From Mucilaginibacter saanensis (GTDB lineage: Bacteria > Bacteroidota > Bacteroidia > Sphingobacteriales > Sphingobacteriaceae): DNA of 51,762 bases. The first letter of the stretch is position 1; each line of letters starts with the position of its first letter. Where the stretch lies: positions 1 to 51,762 of the forward strand of contig NZ_JACHBZ010000026.1 of the NCBI RefSeq assembly GCF_014200575.1. The letters run 5' to 3'. The position numbers and the translations under genes were made by a program. The notes beneath the pieces were generated by a model. It saw only the letters and a program-made list of their open reading frames with translations, was not told where the DNA came from and searched no databases. This document shows, one piece after another, positions 1 to 9,111 of the stretch.

Positions 1-136
1 TAAAACCTAAATCCTTCATTTTATGTCCTAATACAGTCTTTTAATAACAACAAAAAACTTTACCGGACAACAGTGAACTTGTTTCGGCACCCCACAAGTC
101 GGGCCTCCCCCGCACTTCTCCCATAAAACAAACAAA

Positions 137-240
137 CTTGTCATCCTGAGCGATAGCGAAGGATCTGTTCTGCAACCTGCTTGTTTCCGGTATGATATGC
201 AAATTAGCAAATAGGTGCTTCACTGCGTTCAGCTTGACAA
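137..240. repeat. Dispersed inverted-repeat element (TCATCCTGAGC family)
   Basis: The left arm reads CTTGTCATCCTGAGCGATAG and the right arm ends in CACTGCGTTCAGCTTGACAA, which is an imperfect reverse complement of the left. Related copies or halves occur in other intergenic regions (about 14011, 14176, 20043, 23740 and 45964), so this is a dispersed non-coding repeat and not part of a gene. I see no gene in positions 1-252. Confidence 0.7.
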
Positions 241-252
241 ACTTAGAAGGGA

Positions 253-777
253 TTATTCGGCCAAAAAATCGTCAATAGCTTTTACGGCACTGTTATACCT
301 TTCCTGGCCGGTGCCCGATATTACAACGTAGCGTGCCTGCAGGGCATTTAGCTCTTTGTACCATACATTCATAAAGTGCTCGCGCATGGTTGGGAAATTG
401 CGCAGCGGGTCATCCTGCCAGGGCAGGTCTATGTTGAGCAGCAGGTAAAGGTCATAAGGGTGCTTGGGTAATTCATCCAGTACCTGCTGCGGCGACTGGC
501 CAAACATCTCCTCGCTCCATATTTTTACAGTGATAAAGGTGGTATCACATATCAAAATGTTGTTGGCTTTTGGCAATAGTTCTTTTTCAAGAGCCAGCTG
601 CCCGTAAAACATATTGATCTCATCCTGCCAGGTGCAGGGTTCGGTAAGTTTTTCACAATAGCCCCTGGCGTATTCGGGTACGGCAATAGTGTTGTAGTGC
701 GCAGCCAGGTAATCAGACATGGTTGATTTTCCGGTTGACTCGGGGCCTACTACAGCTATTTTGGGGATGTGTTTCAT
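253..777 (-). CDS. Nicotinamide riboside kinase-like ATPase (NadR C-terminal domain type)
   Basis: The protein has about 174 residues. It opens with a Walker A loop GPESTGKST right at the N-terminus, followed by a PEYARGY segment, a conserved ICDTTFITV strand and a LPWQDDPLRNFP segment. This is the pattern of the ribosylnicotinamide kinase domain of NadR (AAA_28 type), which phosphorylates nicotinamide riboside in NAD salvage; here it stands alone without the NMN adenylyltransferase domain. An upstream TTG at 789 is possible, but the ATG at 777 puts the start directly before the first beta strand and is preferred. It is the last gene of a minus-strand run after the M61 and M28 peptidases, separated from M28 by a hairpin, so co-transcription is uncertain. 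No pnuC transporter is in the window. The substrate is inferred from family resemblance. Confidence 0.75.
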   Translation of the reverse strand: MKHIPKIAVVGPESTGKSTMSDYLAAHYNTIAVPEYARGYCEKLTEPCTWQDEINMFYGQLALEKELLPKANNILICDTTFITVKIWSEEMFGQSPQQVLDELPKHPYDLYLLLNIDLPWQDDPLRNFPTMREHFMNVWYKELNALQARYVVISGTGQERYNSAVKAIDDFLAE

Positions 778-853
778 GGTAATTTGCAAGTCATCCCTAA
801 CTTATTTCGGGAACGCACATGCTGAGTTAACGTTGATAACCTGTTGCATAGCA

Positions 854-886
854 TGTGGGACGCTGAACTTATTTCAGCATCCCACA
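854..886 (-). terminator. Hairpin downstream of the M28 peptidase gene
   Basis: Arms TGTGGGACGCTGAA (854-867) and TTCAGCATCCCACA (873-886) pair with one mismatch around a 5-nt loop, just past the M28 stop codon at 891. There is no clear T-run on the minus strand. It may equally be another small dispersed hairpin; a related CACCCCACA string lies near position 90. Confidence 0.45.
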
Positions 887-890
887 TTTA

Positions 891-2189
891 TTATTTTTCT
901 AATTTTGGTACCCGGGTAGGGGTATCCTTACCTGATACGATACTGCGCGAACTGAGCGCAATGGCCCTGATGGTTGAGGTAATATTGCTCACATCAAGGG
1001 TGCTAAATTCGTCTTTCACGGTGTGGTAAAGTTTGTCAATATCAATCTGGTCTGTTGATATGGTGTGCGCTGGTACACCTTTTTCGGCTAATGATGCATT
1101 ATCGCTCCGGTAAAACAGATCCTGCTCCGGGTACGGATCGGGATGAAATTTAAAGACAGTTCCCTGTAGGTTTTGTTGTAATATAGTGCCAAAGTTAGAT
1201 CGGTCAAAGCCAGTTATAAAGGCTGAGTTTTTGCCAAACTTTGAGGCTTTGCCTATCATCTCAATATTAAACATGGCCACAACCTTGTCCGGATTAACCT
1301 GGGTTGCAAAATACTGCGAACCAAATTCGCCGATTTCTTCTGCGGTAAAGGCTACAAATATGAGTGTACGGGCATTGTTATCTAATTTTTTATGGTATTT
1401 AGCTAAGGCAATTACCGCTGTGGTGCCCGATGCATCATCATCAGCTCCATTGGCAATGCTATCGCCTTTCATGGCTTTTAATATTCCTAAATGATCATAA
1501 TGGCCCGAAAAGACAACATATTCATCTGGTTTTGACTTACCGGGAATTATGCCGGCAACATTAAACAGGGGCAACTGCTCAGATTTTGATTCGTATTTGA
1601 CCTCAAATGATTTAACACTGTCAACAGTTCCTAATATCAATACAATTTGCTGGGGATTATTGATCTCACTAAAGGCTGTGCTACCGCGATTAATATAATC
1701 ATGAAGTCGTTTGTAGTTGCTTTTAAATTTGGGGCTTATAAACAGTAATGTTTTTTTACCACTGGTCATATACTGCCTGTAAGCACTCTGGAAGCTTTTT
1801 TGTGTATCAATTTTAGCTACAACAACGTCATTGTCATTACTCCAGTTAAATGATTTCCCGGCAGCGATGCAAATATTTTCAGCACTTAAGGGAGTATTGT
1901 TAATGCTTACCAGCGTACTAATAGGTGAAGTGTGTATCATGCTGAAATTTTGCCGGTAGCCTGTGTTGCCAGCCAGGGGCTTTAATCCAATTTCAGTGTA
2001 CTCGTTTTCAATAAAAGTGGCTGCTTTTTCAATGCCGGGCGTAAACGTTGCCCGTCCCTGCATATCATCTGCCGATAGGGTTTTTATGATGCGGGTTACA
2101 TCATCCTGGTTGATGAGTGTATTTACGTCCTGTGCAAAACCGCTTACCGAAACGGCTAATAGTGCAATTGTTATTAAAGATCGTTTCAT
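891..2189 (-). CDS. Exported M28-family zinc aminopeptidase
   Basis: The 432-residue protein has a clear signal peptide (residues 1-19, ending GFAQ). The C-terminal half carries the M28 metal-site motifs in order: SGHYDHLG (His230), NGADDDASG (Asp about 250-251), the TAEEIGEFG pair of glutamates (284-285), and a late TDQIDIDKLYH segment supplying the last ligand. M28 enzymes bind two zinc ions and release N-terminal residues from peptides; the protein is probably periplasmic or secreted. Only 6 bp separate its start from the stop of the upstream M61 peptidase, so the two are very likely one transcript. The N-terminal 200 residues are less conserved and probably form the PA-like region. Exact substrate unknown. 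Confidence 0.88.
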   Translation of the reverse strand: MKRSLITIALLAVSVSGFAQDVNTLINQDDVTRIIKTLSADDMQGRATFTPGIEKAATFIENEYTEIGLKPLAGNTGYRQNFSMIHTSPISTLVSINNTPLSAENICIAAGKSFNWSNDNDVVVAKIDTQKSFQSAYRQYMTSGKKTLLFISPKFKSNYKRLHDYINRGSTAFSEINNPQQIVLILGTVDSVKSFEVKYESKSEQLPLFNVAGIIPGKSKPDEYVVFSGHYDHLGILKAMKGDSIANGADDDASGTTAVIALAKYHKKLDNNARTLIFVAFTAEEIGEFGSQYFATQVNPDKVVAMFNIEMIGKASKFGKNSAFITGFDRSNFGTILQQNLQGTVFKFHPDPYPEQDLFYRSDNASLAEKGVPAHTISTDQIDIDKLYHTVKDEFSTLDVSNITSTIRAIALSSRSIVSGKDTPTRVPKLEK

Positions 2190-2195
2190 TATTGT

Positions 2196-4070
2196 TTATT
2201 TAATTTTTGATTGCAGCCAGTTGGTACGGAAAGCTTCCTGTTCTTTACTTAGTGGTTTGCCTGCTTTTTCAAAAGTTACAACTTCAAAGTACGGGCTTTC
2301 TTCCAGCACAATGGTTGTTTCATGTGCGCCGGTGCGGTTTTTATAATTTACCGTAACCTTATCCCCCGGTTTTTTGCCTGCAATTACATCCGAGAACGAT
2401 TTGGTGTCGGTTATGGTTTGGCCATCGGCTTTCAGAATAATATCGCCTGCATCAAGCCCTGCCTTGTAAACCGGGGTGCCAATGATGGTGCTTGATAGTA
2501 TTGGTAAGCCTTCGGCCCCGGCAGCAAGCTGTTGCCCTGCGCGGCCCCTGCCCGGCTTAGTAGCCAGTGAACCAACCCACGCTATACCCGGCTGCATTTT
2601 GCGTAATACCAGGCCGGCTTTGCCCAGCAGCTCATCGTAATTGTTTTTATCAGTACCGTTAATGTAGCGTTTAAAGAAATCAGCAGCAAATTTTGGGTTG
2701 TTGGTAACCTTGCCAAGATCGTTTTGCAGATCAGAAATGGTATAAGGTTTCATTACCTTGCCACGTGCCAGCCAAACCTGGCGCATATAATCATCAAGCG
2801 TGAGGTTAAACTCGCTGCGCAGGCGCAGGTCAAGCGCCAGCGCTATAGCCCCACCGTAAGTGTAATAGCTGGTAAAATCATTAACGTTGTTGTTTGGATC
2901 AATAGATACGCCTGCATCGGCAAATACAGAGTAACGGCTCATTTGTGTTGCCGGGTATTTTGATGCGCCGGGCGTATTCAGAATCTGGTTAACGAGGCCC
3001 GCGATAGTTTGCGTATAATCATCAAGGGTATTAAAGCCCGAACGTGTAAGCAGCAGTTCGCCATAGTATTGGGTAAAGCCCTCGGCAAACCAAAGCTCGC
3101 TGCTCATGTTGGCGTGCTCAAAATTAAAGGGCTCTAATGATTTTGGACGGATGCGCTTTACATTCCAGCTGTGGAAATACTCGTGCGAAAATATGCCCAG
3201 CAGATCACCTTCATTACCGGCTACCTTATCCAAAGGGTCAACAATACAAGTGGAGTTACGGTGCTCCATACCATCGCCTGAGGTGGTTGGGTAAACATCG
3301 GTTAAAAAGGTATATTCACCATAATCATACGCTGGAAACTCGCCGTAAACGGCTTTCTCTTCCTGCACCAGCTTTTGTACCATCTTACCAAAATTATCCA
3401 CCACATTCTGGCTATCGTCAGAGTGTATGGTTACATTGATCTTTTCTTTTTTGCCATCGGTATTGGTGACGTCCCAGTTGGTTATTTTGTAGTTGGAAAG
3501 CTCGGTTGGGCTATCCATCATATACTGCATGTCAGGTGCGCTGTAAATGTTTGAGCCTTCAGGTTTGAGCTGTGTGGCTACTTTCCAGCCATATTTGTCA
3601 AGGTCATTAAATTCAAACTTAAGTGGTCTTTTTTCCTGACCTATTACCCACATAAAGGTAGCGGGCATATTCAGGTGGGCATGGCTGGGGTCAATACTGG
3701 TGTAAGTTCCATCGGTCCAGTTGCCAAAAAGCGTGTAGCTAACTTTAATATTGGCCGGGTGTGCACCTACTTCATAAAGATCGCCTTCCAGTTGAGTAAA
3801 AGGAAGCGGATTCCCCTCAATATCTGTTACTTTAATATTATAAATATTTTTACCAAACTCATGGGTGGCATACCGGCCGGCAGATGAGCGGCTCATGCGG
3901 AAACGCAAGGTTTCGGGCGCCTGGGGTATGGTCATCACCACTTCGGCCTCATGATGTGCAGCATTGGGGAATGAGATAGAATAGTAAATTAATTTTTGTG
4001 CAATGGGCTGCTGTGCAATAGCGGCCGATGTAAATAATGCGGCAATGGTAATTAAAAATAATCTTTTCAT
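2196..4070 (-). CDS. Exported M61-family aminopeptidase with PDZ domain
   Basis: The protein has 624 residues with a signal peptide ending AAIAQ (residue 20). The gluzincin motif HEYFH lies at residues 296-300, followed about 25-30 residues later by ELWFAEGFTQYY, which carries the third zinc ligand (Glu). A PDZ-like module spans about residues 500-600 (GTPVYKAGLDAGDIILKADG). This arrangement is that of M61 glycyl aminopeptidases, which trim N-terminal residues from peptides in the periplasm. The gene is first in a minus-strand run with the M28 peptidase 6 bp downstream, suggesting a paired peptide-degradation role. The start is the ATG before the signal peptide; the divergent gene begins 150 bp away. 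Family assignment is firm, substrate is not. Confidence 0.9.
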   Translation of the reverse strand: MKRLFLITIAALFTSAAIAQQPIAQKLIYYSISFPNAAHHEAEVVMTIPQAPETLRFRMSRSSAGRYATHEFGKNIYNIKVTDIEGNPLPFTQLEGDLYEVGAHPANIKVSYTLFGNWTDGTYTSIDPSHAHLNMPATFMWVIGQEKRPLKFEFNDLDKYGWKVATQLKPEGSNIYSAPDMQYMMDSPTELSNYKITNWDVTNTDGKKEKINVTIHSDDSQNVVDNFGKMVQKLVQEEKAVYGEFPAYDYGEYTFLTDVYPTTSGDGMEHRNSTCIVDPLDKVAGNEGDLLGIFSHEYFHSWNVKRIRPKSLEPFNFEHANMSSELWFAEGFTQYYGELLLTRSGFNTLDDYTQTIAGLVNQILNTPGASKYPATQMSRYSVFADAGVSIDPNNNVNDFTSYYTYGGAIALALDLRLRSEFNLTLDDYMRQVWLARGKVMKPYTISDLQNDLGKVTNNPKFAADFFKRYINGTDKNNYDELLGKAGLVLRKMQPGIAWVGSLATKPGRGRAGQQLAAGAEGLPILSSTIIGTPVYKAGLDAGDIILKADGQTITDTKSFSDVIAGKKPGDKVTVNYKNRTGAHETTIVLEESPYFEVVTFEKAGKPLSKEQEAFRTNWLQSKIK

Positions 4071-4220
4071 GTAAACCTGATTAATCGCGCTGAAATTACA
4101 ACTAATCGGGCAAAATTATTATATCAAAGTTAATACCTGACGGTTTGCATACATAGGTAAAACGGGGGGGTAAACCAATTCCATGTTAATTATGCGTATC
4201 TTTAAAGAAATTAGTAACCC

Positions 4221-4502
4221 ATGATCCTTTTTTCAAGAAGAAATTTGCTTTATACCGACTACAAATGGAGCGCATATAACCAAAACGATCCGCGTGTAAA
4301 CGGTAAGCCTGATGCTACTCCTTTTACTAAGGACGAAGGTAATGAGGTAGTGTACCTGATTAATAAGCTCATGATACTTTGGGATTACCGTTTTGCAAAT
4401 ACCGGCAATAAGATGGAGAAACTTATACATGATAAACTACCATCTGAAATTATTGTACAGCAAGATGTGCAAGACTGGCTTAAAGCCAATCTGAAATTTT
4501 AA
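4221..4502 (+). CDS. Conserved hypothetical protein (93 aa)
   Basis: I do not recognise this family. The protein is 93 residues, soluble-looking, without signal peptide, membrane segment or cysteines. It starts MILFSRRNLLYTDYKW and contains a DEGNEVVYLINKLM helix; a short helical C-terminus follows. Codon use fits the neighbours, and the reading frame is the only long one between two divergent/convergent gene blocks, so I regard it as real. It is divergent from the M61 gene and converges on the serine hydrolase. No function is proposed. Confidence 0.65.
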   Translation: MILFSRRNLLYTDYKWSAYNQNDPRVNGKPDATPFTKDEGNEVVYLINKLMILWDYRFANTGNKMEKLIHDKLPSEIIVQQDVQDWLKANLKF

Positions 4503-4577
4503 TAGCCTAAACCGAAGACTAAAAGCTTTGATGTTCTCTTTTGAAAGCGCTTAGCCTTTAGTTTTGGGCTTTCCTCG

Positions 4578-6110
4578 CTACTCTTTCTTAAACTCGTAGG
4601 AGTTATACTCCACAAAGTCGGCAACTTTTACTTTTACGCCGGTAACTTTGCCGTTTTGTACAGTGAACGGAAATATGGCCTTGCCCAGCGTTACATCAGA
4701 AAAAGTTACGTAAAAACGATTACCGCCCAATGGCTGCAATTTTGCAAACATGGTAGGGTGGTGTTCAAAGCGCATTTCCAGGTCGTTGTTTTCACCCTGG
4801 GTAACGGTCATGCTGCCATAAAAACTGTTTGCATATTTACCGGTATAGGCCGTAGGGGGTAGGGTTGGGCGCAGGTTTAACACTACCGAATCGCGCAGCT
4901 TTCTTTCGCTTTGCTGTTCAGTTGCGGCGTGTGCCTTGTAGGTTTTAAGGTAAGCTTCGCTGTAATTGCGGTAACCACGGCCAAAATAGACATCCAGAAT
5001 TTCCCAGCGCAGGGCTTCGTATAGCTCATTTTGGTCGGTATTGGTTAAAATAACAATACCCAGGTTGTCCTGTGGCGATAGGGTTACTGATGACAGGTAT
5101 CCGTTTACGCCGCCGTCATGCATCACCAGGCGGTGGTTTGAATAATCCTGAATAAACCAGCCCAGGCCATACAGCTCAAAACTATTCTCACCGTTAAGGT
5201 GGTATACACTGCCAACAATATCCTGCGGCTCGCGCGTGGCCTGTATGGCAGCCTGCGGTATAATTTGCCGGTTACCTACCTTGCCATTGTTGAGTAAAGC
5301 CATTACCCATTTGCTCATATCACTTGCCGATGAGCTGATGGCTCCTGCTGGTGCAAGCCCGTCAACCTGGCAATAGGGTATGGGGGTAAGCCGGCCATCG
5401 GCGGTTAGGGTATGGGGTACGGTACGGTTTAATGATTTAGGCAGATCCTTGCTCAATGCCAGGCTATTGGTCATGCCCAGGGGAGCAAAAATGGCTTCCT
5501 TGATATATGTTTCCCAGGGCTTGCCGGTTACGCGGGGTATAATTTCGCCGGCGGTTAAAAATGCCGCGTTGGTATATCCCCACTTGGTGCGGAAGCCATA
5601 AGGCGCCTTCAGTTGCCCCAGTTTTTCAATGATCTGCGGGCGGGTAAGGTTGGTGTTGTAAAACGTAAAATCGCCCTGAAAGGTCTGGAAACCCAGGCGG
5701 TGGCAAAGCAGGTCGCGGATGGCGGCTTCCTGCCCGGCAAATTTATTTTCGAGTTTAAATTCGGGGATATATTTGGTTACCTTATCATCAAGTGATAGTT
5801 TGTTATTGGCCTGCAGCATAGCCAAAGCGGTAGCCGTAAATGCCTTGGTGTTGCTGCCAATCATAAACAGCGTATTTACATCAACAGCGTTGGGGAGGCC
5901 CAGCTCTTTAATGCCATAACCCTTTATCAGCACAATTTTATTATCCTTAACAATACAAACAGCTATACCGGGTACGCGCCAGTTGGTAAGGGCCCGGCTT
6001 ATATACAGGTCGAGGCTATCCCTGATAAACTTGCTGCGATCGGCATGTTGGGCCTGGGTTACCGTGGTTAATGAAATACAAACAATAAGCAGAAGAAATA
6101 TTTTTTTCAT
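4578..6110 (-). CDS. Exported serine hydrolase, beta-lactamase/class C PBP-like, with DUF3471-type C-terminus
   Basis: From the preferred ATG at 6110 (the frame is open six codons further upstream, but MKKIFLLLIV begins a classic signal peptide ending TQAQ) the protein has 510 residues. The active-site signature SNTK (SxxK, Ser86-Lys89) and the YTN triad (Tyr179) are present, and HDGGVNG further on occupies the place of the KTG motif. The last 100 residues (YTGKYANSFYGSMTV...) look like the DUF3471 beta domain. Such proteins act as esterases, D-aminopeptidases or carboxypeptidases in the periplasm; most do not confer beta-lactam resistance. It is monocistronic, divergent from the DPP-IV-like gene 105 bp away. 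Precise substrate cannot be read from the sequence. Confidence 0.87.
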   Translation of the reverse strand: MKKIFLLLIVCISLTTVTQAQHADRSKFIRDSLDLYISRALTNWRVPGIAVCIVKDNKIVLIKGYGIKELGLPNAVDVNTLFMIGSNTKAFTATALAMLQANNKLSLDDKVTKYIPEFKLENKFAGQEAAIRDLLCHRLGFQTFQGDFTFYNTNLTRPQIIEKLGQLKAPYGFRTKWGYTNAAFLTAGEIIPRVTGKPWETYIKEAIFAPLGMTNSLALSKDLPKSLNRTVPHTLTADGRLTPIPYCQVDGLAPAGAISSSASDMSKWVMALLNNGKVGNRQIIPQAAIQATREPQDIVGSVYHLNGENSFELYGLGWFIQDYSNHRLVMHDGGVNGYLSSVTLSPQDNLGIVILTNTDQNELYEALRWEILDVYFGRGYRNYSEAYLKTYKAHAATEQQSERKLRDSVVLNLRPTLPPTAYTGKYANSFYGSMTVTQGENNDLEMRFEHHPTMFAKLQPLGGNRFYVTFSDVTLGKAIFPFTVQNGKVTGVKVKVADFVEYNSYEFKKE

Positions 6111-6215
6111 TACACAGATTTTACACACTTTAAATGTGCCAATTTAATTTAAAATTTGCAGCTGAACATTTTTAATATACAATAACGCCATATTTTTAAT
6201 TAAAACACATCTTAT

Positions 6216-8402
6216 ATGAAGTTTTTCCGTTCGGGATTATTACTCCTTACAACTGCATTATTCATCCTGGGCGGGCATACGGCCAAGGCCCAAAGAGCAC
6301 CAACGCCCTGGACAAAGGATGGCTATCAGTATTATAAAATTACAGATGGCAGCATCAACATACTGGACACCCGCGATACCAGTAAAAAAACATTGTGGAT
6401 AAGTAAAGCCATGCTTACCCCGCAGGGGCAGCCACCGGTAGATATTAAAAGGTTTTCGGTATCAGCTGATGGGCAAAAGGTATTGGTTAACAGCAATACC
6501 AAAAAAGTTTGGCGGTATGATACCCGAGGCGACTATTGGGTGTATGACACCAATGCCAAAAAATTATGGCAGCTGGGCAAAAACCTGCCTGCATCATCAC
6601 TGATGTTTGCCAAATTCTCGCCCGATGGCAGCAGGGCAGCTTATGTTAGCGGGCATAATATTTATGTAGAAGACCTTGCTGACGGCAACATTAAACAACT
6701 GACAACCGATGGCAGTACCAAGCTGATCAACGGAACGTTTGACTGGGCTTACGAGGAGGAATTTGGCTGCCGCGATGGTTTCCGCTGGTCGCCAGATGGT
6801 AAATCAATAGCATACTGGCAAATAGATGCCAGCAAAATAAAAAGCTACCTGATGCTGAATACTACCGATTCTATTTACCCTTATGTGGTACCGGTAGAGT
6901 ACCCGGTTGCGGGCGAGGATCCAAGTTCATGTAAGGTGGGTGTTGTTGACATCAGTACCGGTAAAACCAACTGGATAAACGCTCCCGGCGATGCGGTACA
7001 GCATTACATACCCAGAATGGAGTGGACGCTTAACTCCAATGAGATTATCCTGGAGCAACTGAACCGCGCACAAACCGAGAGCCGGGTGTATTTAGGGAAT
7101 GTAACAAGCGGTGCTACCCGCCTGGTACGCGAAGAAAAAAGTAATGCCTGGATTGATGGTAAGGAGCGCTGGAACAATGGCGACCCGATAGGATGGGAGT
7201 GGATAAACAAAGGCAAGGATTTTTTATGGGTGAGCGAAAAAGACGGCTGGAAGCACATTTACCGCGTAGGGCTTAGCGGCAAAGAAACACTGCTTACCCA
7301 GGGTAATTATGACGTAATCAGCATTAACCTGATTGACCAGGCTGGCGGATATATTTATTTTATGGCTTCGCCGCAAAATGCTACTCAAAAGTACTTGTAC
7401 CGTATCAAGATCAGCGGTGGTAAAAAGCCTGAACTGGTTTCGCCGGCTGATGAACCGGGAACGCATAGCTATGATATTTCACCAAATGGAAAGGTGGCCC
7501 TGCATAATTTTTCAAACAGTTATACCCCGCGTATAAGCGAGGTGGTAAGTTTACCCCTGCACAAGCATATAGGTGGTAAAGTAATTGTGCTGGATAAGGA
7601 TGCCAAAAATAAAACGGAGTTTTTTAAGGTTAAAACTGTTGATGGTATTGAAATGGATGGCTGGATGAAGAAGCCAACCAATTTTGATCCGAATAAAAAA
7701 TACCCTGTTGTATTTATGGTTTATGGCGAGCCTGCCGGGCAAACCGTTACAGATACCTGGGGAGCGGGTGTTAACAGCCTGTATGTGGGCAGTATGGCCG
7801 ATGACGGTTACATATACATGTCTGTTGAAGGGCGTGGCGCTCCGTCGCCAAAAGGGGCTGCATGGCGCAAGGCTATTTACAAGAATATCGGGATCATCAA
7901 TATCCGGGATCAGGCTATGGCAGCCAAAGAGATCATGAAATGGCCGTTTGTTGATTCAACCCGTATAGCGGTTCATGGCTGGAGCGGCGGTGGTTCGTCA
8001 ACCCTTAACCTAATGTTCCAGTACCCTGAAATTTATAAAACAGGCATAGCTGTTGCAGCCGTAGGGTACCAGTTAACGTATGATAATATTTACCAGGAAC
8101 GCTACATGGGCGTACCGATTGATGACGAAGGCCGGTCGTATTTTATCAAGGGATCGCCGGTTACGTATGCTAAAAACCTGCAGGGTAATTTATTATACAT
8201 CCATGGCACCGGGGATGATAACGTACACTATAAAAATGCCGAAATGCTGATTAATGAGCTGGTGAAATATAACCGCCAGTTTGAGCTGATGTCGTACCCT
8301 AACCGTACACACAGTATTTCTGAAGGCGAGGGTACCGATCTGCATTTAAGAACCCTGTTTACCAAATACCTTAAAGAGCATTGCCCGCCGGGCGGCAGAT
8401 AG
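6216..8402 (+). CDS. Dipeptidyl peptidase IV-like S9 prolyl peptidase
   Basis: This 728-residue protein has a signal peptide (to about residue 25, HTAKAQ), an N-terminal beta-propeller containing the DPP-IV signature DWAYEEEF, and a C-terminal alpha/beta hydrolase domain. The catalytic triad is visible: Ser590 in HGWSGGGSS, Asp667 in GTGDDNVH, His699 in NRTHSI. The double-Glu propeller motif binds the free N-terminus of peptides in DPP-IV, so release of X-Pro dipeptides in the periplasm is expected. It stands alone, divergent from the serine hydrolase, with a strong hairpin terminator after the stop. Together with M28, M61 and the serine hydrolase it forms a cluster of exported hydrolases. 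Confidence 0.92.
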   Translation: MKFFRSGLLLLTTALFILGGHTAKAQRAPTPWTKDGYQYYKITDGSINILDTRDTSKKTLWISKAMLTPQGQPPVDIKRFSVSADGQKVLVNSNTKKVWRYDTRGDYWVYDTNAKKLWQLGKNLPASSLMFAKFSPDGSRAAYVSGHNIYVEDLADGNIKQLTTDGSTKLINGTFDWAYEEEFGCRDGFRWSPDGKSIAYWQIDASKIKSYLMLNTTDSIYPYVVPVEYPVAGEDPSSCKVGVVDISTGKTNWINAPGDAVQHYIPRMEWTLNSNEIILEQLNRAQTESRVYLGNVTSGATRLVREEKSNAWIDGKERWNNGDPIGWEWINKGKDFLWVSEKDGWKHIYRVGLSGKETLLTQGNYDVISINLIDQAGGYIYFMASPQNATQKYLYRIKISGGKKPELVSPADEPGTHSYDISPNGKVALHNFSNSYTPRISEVVSLPLHKHIGGKVIVLDKDAKNKTEFFKVKTVDGIEMDGWMKKPTNFDPNKKYPVVFMVYGEPAGQTVTDTWGAGVNSLYVGSMADDGYIYMSVEGRGAPSPKGAAWRKAIYKNIGIINIRDQAMAAKEIMKWPFVDSTRIAVHGWSGGGSSTLNLMFQYPEIYKTGIAVAAVGYQLTYDNIYQERYMGVPIDDEGRSYFIKGSPVTYAKNLQGNLLYIHGTGDDNVHYKNAEMLINELVKYNRQFELMSYPNRTHSISEGEGTDLHLRTLFTKYLKEHCPPGGR

Positions 8403-8429
8403 GCAAAGCCTGTGTGCACTTTAATGACC

Positions 8430-8476
8430 TCTCCCTGTATTGCCCGCTCATTGGCGGTTAATGCAGGGAGATTTTG
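8430..8476 (+). terminator. Terminator after the S9 peptidase gene
   Basis: CTCCCTGTATT (8431-8441) pairs with AATGCAGGGAG (8460-8470) with one mismatch; an inner CCGC/GCGG pair extends the stem, and ATTTTGTTT follows. It lies 28 bp after the stop codon at 8402. Confidence 0.65.
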
Positions 8477-8545
8477 TTTATAGACTGTTGCACTCTTATG
8501 GATTGCTGCGTAAGGGTTAATACAAAAAATATTAACCTGACTTTC

Positions 8546-9019
8546 ATGAAAAGACTACTTAACCTTACCACTGCTTTTGGCTTTTTTTCCTGCGTTTTGT
8601 TATTGGCCTTTGCTGCGTGCAAAAAAGAATCATCGGCTGGGCTTAACATCAACGGCAAGTGGGCAACCGTAGGCGCGCCAAAATTAACGGTACATTATGA
8701 GTTTAAGGCCGATCAAACCTTTGAGGCCAGTGTAACCGGCATTGATTCTGCAACTCAGAAGCCTGTTGGCATATTATCAAAAACAACGGGCAAATACACG
8801 CTCAAAAATTCCCAGTTGAATTTGTACGATATAGTGAGTTACGCCAACAAGAACTACACATTTGGTGCAGTATCGGAACTGATGGTTACAGATGGCCCTA
8901 AAACGTTAAATTACTCGGTAACACTAAATGATAAAGCAAACATGCTGTCGCTATTATTTATATGCGGTCCGGCTGATGATTGTACCCCATCGCACCTGGT
9001 ATACTACTACAAACAATAA
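8546..9019 (+). CDS. Putative lipoprotein, lipocalin-like small domain
   Basis: The frame is open from 8474, but the ATG at 8546 (MKRLLNLTTAF) starts a typical type II signal peptide with the cleavage site LAFAACKKE, so I place the start there, giving 157 residues. After the lipidated Cys the protein reads LNINGKWATVG, YEFKADQTFEASVTG and GKYTLKNSQLNL, the alternating beta pattern of small Bacteroidota lipocalin-like lipoproteins. Two further cysteines near the end (FICGPADDCTP) could form a disulfide. It is flanked by terminators on both sides, so probably monocistronic. No specific function can be given. Confidence 0.75.
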   Translation: MKRLLNLTTAFGFFSCVLLLAFAACKKESSAGLNINGKWATVGAPKLTVHYEFKADQTFEASVTGIDSATQKPVGILSKTTGKYTLKNSQLNLYDIVSYANKNYTFGAVSELMVTDGPKTLNYSVTLNDKANMLSLLFICGPADDCTPSHLVYYYKQ

Positions 9020-9039
9020 TTACGGGAGCAAAATGTTAA

Positions 9040-9087
9040 AAAAAAGGGCAGTTCCTGATGTATGTGTCAGAAAACTGCCCTTTTTTG
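9040..9087. terminator. Bidirectional terminator between lipoprotein gene and ssb
   Basis: AAAAGGGCAGTTCCTGA pairs with TCAGAAAACTGCCCTTTT with a small mismatch, flanked by A-run and T-run. It sits between two convergent genes and can serve both. Confidence 0.85.
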
Positions 9088-9111
9088 ATGAGGTATAGGT
9101 AGGTTTGTATA

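Noticed and set aside
719..1494. Plus-strand frames opposite the NadR-like and M28 genes
   Set aside because: Overlap real genes that have clear motifs; no independent coding signature.
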